This document shows, one piece after another, positions 60,028-64,000 of a DNA stretch of 64,000 nucleotides. A program made the position numbers and the translations under genes. The stretch comes from Alkalibacillus silvisoli (GTDB taxonomy: Bacteria; Bacillota; Bacilli; Bacillales; Alkalibacillaceae). Each line of letters opens with the position of its first letter. Positions within the stretch are counted from its first letter, which is position 1. The notes under the pieces are model-generated. The model was not told the DNA's origin. It made no database searches and saw nothing but the letters and a program-made list of their open reading frames with translations. Where the stretch lies: the NCBI RefSeq assembly GCF_039521975.1, contig NZ_BAAACZ010000015.1, positions 43,824 to 107,823 on the forward strand, written 5' to 3'.

Positions 60028-61254
60028 ATGAAAGCTATGTTCAAAGCTTATTGGAACGCTTCACTGATTATGAAGATTACCATTGGGCTTTTGTTAGGTA
60101 TATTAGTCGGATTAGTGTTTGGGGAAAGTGTGATTCCTTATTTAGAGCCATTTGGGGACCTTCTAATGAGGCTACTTATGTTTTTAATCTTACCGCTTAT
60201 TTTATTTACATTAATTGTAGGTGTAAATCAGGCGCATATAAGAGATATTGGTCGTATGGGAGGTAAGGTGTTTACTTATTATGCTGCGACATCAGCAGTT
60301 GCAATTATTGTTGGTTTAAGTGTTGCGACTATTATTTCACCAGGTCAAGGTATGGTACTTGATGTTGATGAAGCCTATGACACACCAGAACACCCAGGTG
60401 TTGCGAGTGTTCTTTTAAATATCGTCCCTGAAAATATTGTAACGGCATTTAGTGAACTGAATTTATTAGGAATTATTTTTACGGCTTTAGTTTTCGGGTT
60501 AGCTATTTCATATTTAAGGTCGACTGATGGGTTTAAAGAGTCAGGTGAAATGTTATTTAAAGTCATTGAAACGTTAAATGAAGCGGCTTTTAAAATTATG
60601 CATGTCATCTTACAATACGTTCCAATTGGTGTATTTGCGATTATCGCGACAACAGTTGCAAGTCACGGGTTAGATACGATTATGTCATTAGGGGAATTTG
60701 TACTCGTGCTATATATTGCATTATTAGTTCAATTAACCTTGTATTTAATCTTATTAAAAACAACGGGAACATCACCATTACAGTTTTTGAAAGCAGCAAG
60801 AACACCGATGATCACAGCCTTTGTCACACAAAGTAGTGCTGGAACATTACCGCTTACTATGGATGCAGCTCATAAATTGCAACTTAATAAAACGTTATAT
60901 AGTTTTAGCTTACCATTTGGTGCGACGATTAATATGGATGGTGCGGCAATTCGAATTGCGGTTTCGGCAGTGTTTGCTGCGATGGTAATCGGTCAACCAT
61001 TGTCGTTTGCTGAAATGTTAACGGTTGTTATTGTTGGGACATTAGCCTCTATAGGTACGGCTGGAGTTCCAGGAGCGGGGATTGTGATGATTGCTACAGT
61101 ATTTGTTCAACTTGGCTTACCAATGGAAGCAGTAGCCTTATTAGTAGCTGTTGATGCACTTGTTGGTATGGGTTGTACTGCATTGAATGTAACAGGTGAT
61201 CTAACAGGTTCAAAAGTTATTAACAAATCAGAAGAAAAACAAATGAAAGCATAA
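60028..61254 (+). CDS. Dicarboxylate/amino acid:cation symporter (DAACS)
   Basis: The 408-residue transporter has eight helices and two re-entrant hairpins. Signature motifs are MFLILPLILFTLIVG, FVTQSSAGTLPLT (serine-rich HP1), GATINMDGAAI and GTAGVPGAG (HP2). It takes up glutamate, aspartate or C4-dicarboxylates with Na+ or H+. The ATG follows GGGGAGGGG. A terminator follows. Confidence 0.95.
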   Translation: MKAMFKAYWNASLIMKITIGLLLGILVGLVFGESVIPYLEPFGDLLMRLLMFLILPLILFTLIVGVNQAHIRDIGRMGGKVFTYYAATSAVAIIVGLSVATIISPGQGMVLDVDEAYDTPEHPGVASVLLNIVPENIVTAFSELNLLGIIFTALVFGLAISYLRSTDGFKESGEMLFKVIETLNEAAFKIMHVILQYVPIGVFAIIATTVASHGLDTIMSLGEFVLVLYIALLVQLTLYLILLKTTGTSPLQFLKAARTPMITAFVTQSSAGTLPLTMDAAHKLQLNKTLYSFSLPFGATINMDGAAIRIAVSAVFAAMVIGQPLSFAEMLTVVIVGTLASIGTAGVPGAGIVMIATVFVQLGLPMEAVALLVAVDALVGMGCTALNVTGDLTGSKVINKSEEKQMKA

Positions 61255-61259
61255 AGATC

Positions 61260-61296
61260 AAGCCTTTTAAGGTGTTCGACATCTTAAGAGGCTTTT
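61260..61296 (+). terminator. Terminator after DAACS gene
   Basis: AAGCCTTTTAAG/CTTAAGAGGCTT stem followed by TTTAT. Confidence 0.85.
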
Positions 61297-61448
61297 ATAA
61301 TGGTGTGAAATACAAGCACTCTAATATAATTTAACTCCAACGTTCACCGAGAGTGAGCCCGAAAAGCAACAACAAGCTTGAACATTTTTTGAAGCGTTTT
61401 AACTTCTATGAAATAATATAGAGTATATTAGTCGTGGAGGTCTTGTGA

Positions 61449-62585
61449 GTGTGGTTTAAAGGTCTGTTAAACAAGTTAACTAAAATGCAGTTAATGACAG
61501 TCATAATTGTCATTATATGTTTTGTCGGTTCTTTCTTATTTGTGGATAACAACCATGAATTCTATAACCGTACAATTGCAGAAGTCAATGAGGCTGAGTT
61601 AATTGATTCAGATGAAATCGTTGACTTTCATGGAAATGAGGATCACATTTTTGTACAGAAATTAATAGCTAAGATTCAAAATGGTGAAGAGAAAGGTGAA
61701 GTCGTACACCTTAATAATGAATACTCAACCTCAAGAGCGTTTGACAATGAATATAGTGTTGGGGACGAGTTGTTTGTATCAATTGAAGACCGTATAGATG
61801 AGAGTAATGAATTATCTGGTTCGATATTAGATGTGAAGCGCGATCAATACATATTACTTATAGCTTGGGCTTTTATTTTAATTTTATTTTTTGTCGGTCA
61901 TAAACAAGGCTTTTACTCTGCTATGAGCTTAGTAATCAACGCTGTCATTATTGGTTTAGCACTTGATTTTTACATTCAAACGACGAATATAAGTTTGTTG
62001 TTAATTAGTGGTGTGAGTATTATTTTGTTTACGGTGATATCACTGTTTTTAGTCAATGGAAATAACGAGAAGACATACGCTGCTATTGCTTCAACGCTAC
62101 TTGGAACACTTATTTTGTTCATTGTGACGTCCCTTATCATGTGGGGCACTGCTGGAGAAGGTTTACGTTATGAAGAGATGCAATTTGTCACTCGTGCACC
62201 TGAAATGGTATTTATGGCAGGTGTGTTAATTGGTGCCTTAGGCGCGATTATGGACGTTGCGATTACGATGTCTTCTTCTTTATTTAACCTATATGAAAAG
62301 AATCACAATATATCAGTAAAAGCGTTGAAAGAATCAGGTATGGATATTGGTAGGGACATTATGGGGACCATGACGAACATTTTGTTTTTTGTTTATATTA
62401 GTGGCACAATTCCTATGATTATTTTATATTTAAAAAATTCAGCGGCACTAGGTTTTACACTTAATATAAATTTATCACTAGAATTAGCACGAGCACTTGC
62501 TGGTGGAATTGGGATTGTCATTACGATTCCAATCGGTGTTTATATGACGATCTTCTTTATTAACCGAAAGAGGGCAAAGGTATGA
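61449..62585 (+). CDS. YibE/F family membrane protein 1
   Basis: The 378-residue protein starts with a GTG after GGAGG. An N-terminal helix and an extracytoplasmic domain of about 100 residues precede seven membrane helices. The YibE/F motif GALGAIMDVAITMSSSLFNLYE and the segment ESGMDIGRDIMGTMTNILFFVYI are present. It overlaps its partner by 4 bp. The two probably form one complex of unknown substrate. Confidence 0.92.
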   Translation: MWFKGLLNKLTKMQLMTVIIVIICFVGSFLFVDNNHEFYNRTIAEVNEAELIDSDEIVDFHGNEDHIFVQKLIAKIQNGEEKGEVVHLNNEYSTSRAFDNEYSVGDELFVSIEDRIDESNELSGSILDVKRDQYILLIAWAFILILFFVGHKQGFYSAMSLVINAVIIGLALDFYIQTTNISLLLISGVSIILFTVISLFLVNGNNEKTYAAIASTLLGTLILFIVTSLIMWGTAGEGLRYEEMQFVTRAPEMVFMAGVLIGALGAIMDVAITMSSSLFNLYEKNHNISVKALKESGMDIGRDIMGTMTNILFFVYISGTIPMIILYLKNSAALGFTLNINLSLELARALAGGIGIVITIPIGVYMTIFFINRKRAKV

Positions 62586-63355
62586 ATATATTAGTTTGGC
62601 TGTCGATGATCCTTCTGGTCTTAATGGTTGCTATTGGTGGACAAAAAGGTGCTCGATCTTTCATCGCTTTATTTTTTAATTTTGTTATCCTCATAGTGAC
62701 GATCATGTTTATGGTTGACCCCAATGTTAATCCGATTATTTTAACGCTTATCGCGACAACTATTTTGAGTTGTATCAATTTATTCTATATTAATGATATT
62801 AATATTAAGACGAAGACAGCATTCATTTCAACGATGTCTACGATTGTGTTATTGCTCATGTTCATTATTTTGATAACAGAAAGTGCAATGATTCAAGGGT
62901 TTAGTGAGGAGGAAATTGAAGAAATTAAAGGATTTTCAGTTTACCTCGGTGTCGACTTTGTTAAAGTTGCTGCTTCGGTTATTATTATGAGCACTATTGG
63001 CGCGATTACAGATACATCCATATCAATCTCATCACCTATGCGTGAAATTTACCGTCATAACCCGAATATTAGTCGAAGAGAGCTTTATCTATCTGGCATT
63101 AGTATTGGAAAAGATATATTAGGTACGAGTGCTAATACGTTATTCTTTGCATTTTTTGGTGGATACATGGCTTTACTCATTTGGTTTATTGACCTTGATT
63201 ATACTTTCGGGGAAATAATTAACTCTAAAATATTTTCAGCAGAAATGATAACTATCTTATCAGCCGGAATTGGCGTTGCCTTAATCATTCCCATTACATC
63301 ATGGGTGACGGCGTTAGTATTAATGAAAGCAGGGGCGAAAGAGGAAGAAGAATAA
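62582..63355 (+). CDS. YibE/F family membrane protein 2
   Basis: The 257-residue protein with seven helices has the same family motif STIGAITDTSISISSPMREIYR and SGISIGKDILGTSANTLFFAFFGGY. It lacks the extracytoplasmic domain of its partner. The ATGA overlap shows translational coupling. Confidence 0.92.
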   Translation: MNILVWLSMILLVLMVAIGGQKGARSFIALFFNFVILIVTIMFMVDPNVNPIILTLIATTILSCINLFYINDINIKTKTAFISTMSTIVLLLMFIILITESAMIQGFSEEEIEEIKGFSVYLGVDFVKVAASVIIMSTIGAITDTSISISSPMREIYRHNPNISRRELYLSGISIGKDILGTSANTLFFAFFGGYMALLIWFIDLDYTFGEIINSKIFSAEMITILSAGIGVALIIPITSWVTALVLMKAGAKEEEE

Positions 63356-63357
63356 CG

Positions 63358-63383
63358 AATGCGAAGAGTTAACTCTTCGCATT
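63358..63383. terminator. Bidirectional terminator between YibE/F and DinB genes
   Basis: Arms AATGCGAAGAGTT and AACTCTTCGCATT pair perfectly over 13 bp. It overlaps the 3' end of the convergent DinB-like gene. Confidence 0.8.
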
Positions 63384-63839
63384 TCTTATGCACTTCTTCA
63401 AGTCATTAATGGCTTGTGTGTGCATTCCTTCATGGAAGATTGTGCGGATTAATACTTGTTCAATTGTAAACATCCCCATTTCAGTCGGGGGAAATTCTTC
63501 ATCGAGTCGCTTGCTATATAATTCTTTAATTTTGTCAGGCTGTTCACTTAACAGTTGTTTTAACTCTTCAAATGATGGGGTTTGCTCATCGAAGTTTGAT
63601 GGGTTAGTCCCAAAGCCAAACCATTTATGAAATGAGTCAGGGTATAAGTCATCTTTCGTTAACACTTTTATCCACATGTATTGATCCATATAGACATGAC
63701 CTAAGTGCCATTGAATGTTGTTGTTGAAGTTAGTAGGAATAACCTCTGCTTCCTCATTATTTATGTCACTTACATCATGTAAAAGCTCTTCTCGGTAAGT
63801 TTGTAGTTGATTAAATAAGATTTCATGCCTTTTTTCCAT
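63369..63839 (-). CDS. DinB-fold putative metal-dependent hydrolase
   Basis: The 156-residue four-helix protein of the DinB/YfiT type has putative metal ligands in NIQWHLGHVYMDQY and FHEGMHTQAI, the usual three-His arrangement. Bacilli use this fold for thiol transferases and other metal enzymes. The ATG follows AGGAGGGG. The substrate is unknown. Confidence 0.88.
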   Translation of the reverse strand: MEKRHEILFNQLQTYREELLHDVSDINNEEAEVIPTNFNNNIQWHLGHVYMDQYMWIKVLTKDDLYPDSFHKWFGFGTNPSNFDEQTPSFEELKQLLSEQPDKIKELYSKRLDEEFPPTEMGMFTIEQVLIRTIFHEGMHTQAINDLKKCIRNAKS

Positions 63840-64000
63840 TGTTTGACCCCTCCTAATATGAATAAAGATTTCAACATAAAAGGTAAAAACCCTTCAATTT
63901 CAAGGCTGATTTGTATTTAGTGAAAAATAAAGGCTCTACAATATTTGTTGGGGTAGAGACACAATTCAGAGTGAGGTTTTGGATGGCGGCCGTTGGCGTC
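63840..64000. other. Window end without recognised gene
   Basis: No gene is recognised in the last 161 bases, which contain upstream sequence of the DinB-like gene and may hold the edge of a further gene. Confidence 0.4.

Overview
The window is a piece of a spore-forming, low-GC Bacillaceae chromosome. The anchors are the Bacillus-type order tRNA cluster, rocF, sigW-like gene, cdaA, cdaR, glmM, glmS ribozyme, glmS (about 33.0-41.5 kb), together with sporulation genes (a SpoIIP-type amidase and a CotF-type coat protein) and families typical of Bacillaceae (DUF3231, YndM/DUF2512, YhfK, YibE/F). Many exported proteins are very acidic (ResB loops, multicopper oxidase, CdaR), which suggests a halophilic or alkaliphilic member; that is inference.

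Region 1 (1 to about 32.95 kb) is a metal and redox resistance island full of scars. It starts with a long minus-strand operon: response regulator, histidine kinase, small membrane protein, WD/BNR-like lipoprotein, CcdA, ResB. Next come a DUF326 copper-binding protein, a YdhK-type protein, and a multicopper oxidase gene split by a complete 3.3-kb transposon. DUF418, SpoIIP and CotF genes, a Met-rich exported protein and a serine resolvase follow. Then there are czcD/cadD remnants, cadCA, an acr3 remnant and a frameshifted merA. Duplicated and partly decayed thioredoxin-like/merR and bdbCD-ccdA cassettes come next, then an ABC exporter and an arsR-arsI-arsB-arsC operon. A 20-bp box recurs upstream of five of these genes in one orientation and probably binds the response regulator, which would tie scattered genes into one regulon. 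The island ends at the isolated 3' half of a tRNA-Thr(GGT).

Region 2 (33.0-41.5 kb) is conserved core: seven tRNAs, arginase, a SigW-like sigma factor that lacks the usual rsiW, the c-di-AMP synthase and its regulator, and the glucosamine-6-phosphate pathway with a self-cleaving glmS ribozyme.

Region 3 (41.5 to about 51.4 kb) begins 25 bp after the glmS stop codon with the end of a Tn7-like transposon: TGT terminus, about 20-bp tandem repeats, and the first 74 residues of TnsA. This is attTn7. Behind it lie a group II intron tail and accessory genes or fragments: oxidoreductase, ArsR-type regulator, lone nucleotidyltransferase, acetyltransferase, FMN-binding protein, IS256 fragment, GntR/DUF1648 pair, DHFR-like gene, broken BceS-type kinase, and a 229-bp perfect-looking duplication.

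Region 4 (51.4-64 kb) looks like ordinary chromosome: a YtrA-like GntR/ABC operon with a near-perfect palindromic operator, several membrane proteins, GrpB, a 20-bp tandem repeat tract, an MFS transporter, YhfK, DUF3231, a dicarboxylate/amino-acid symporter, a YibE/F pair and a DinB-fold protein.
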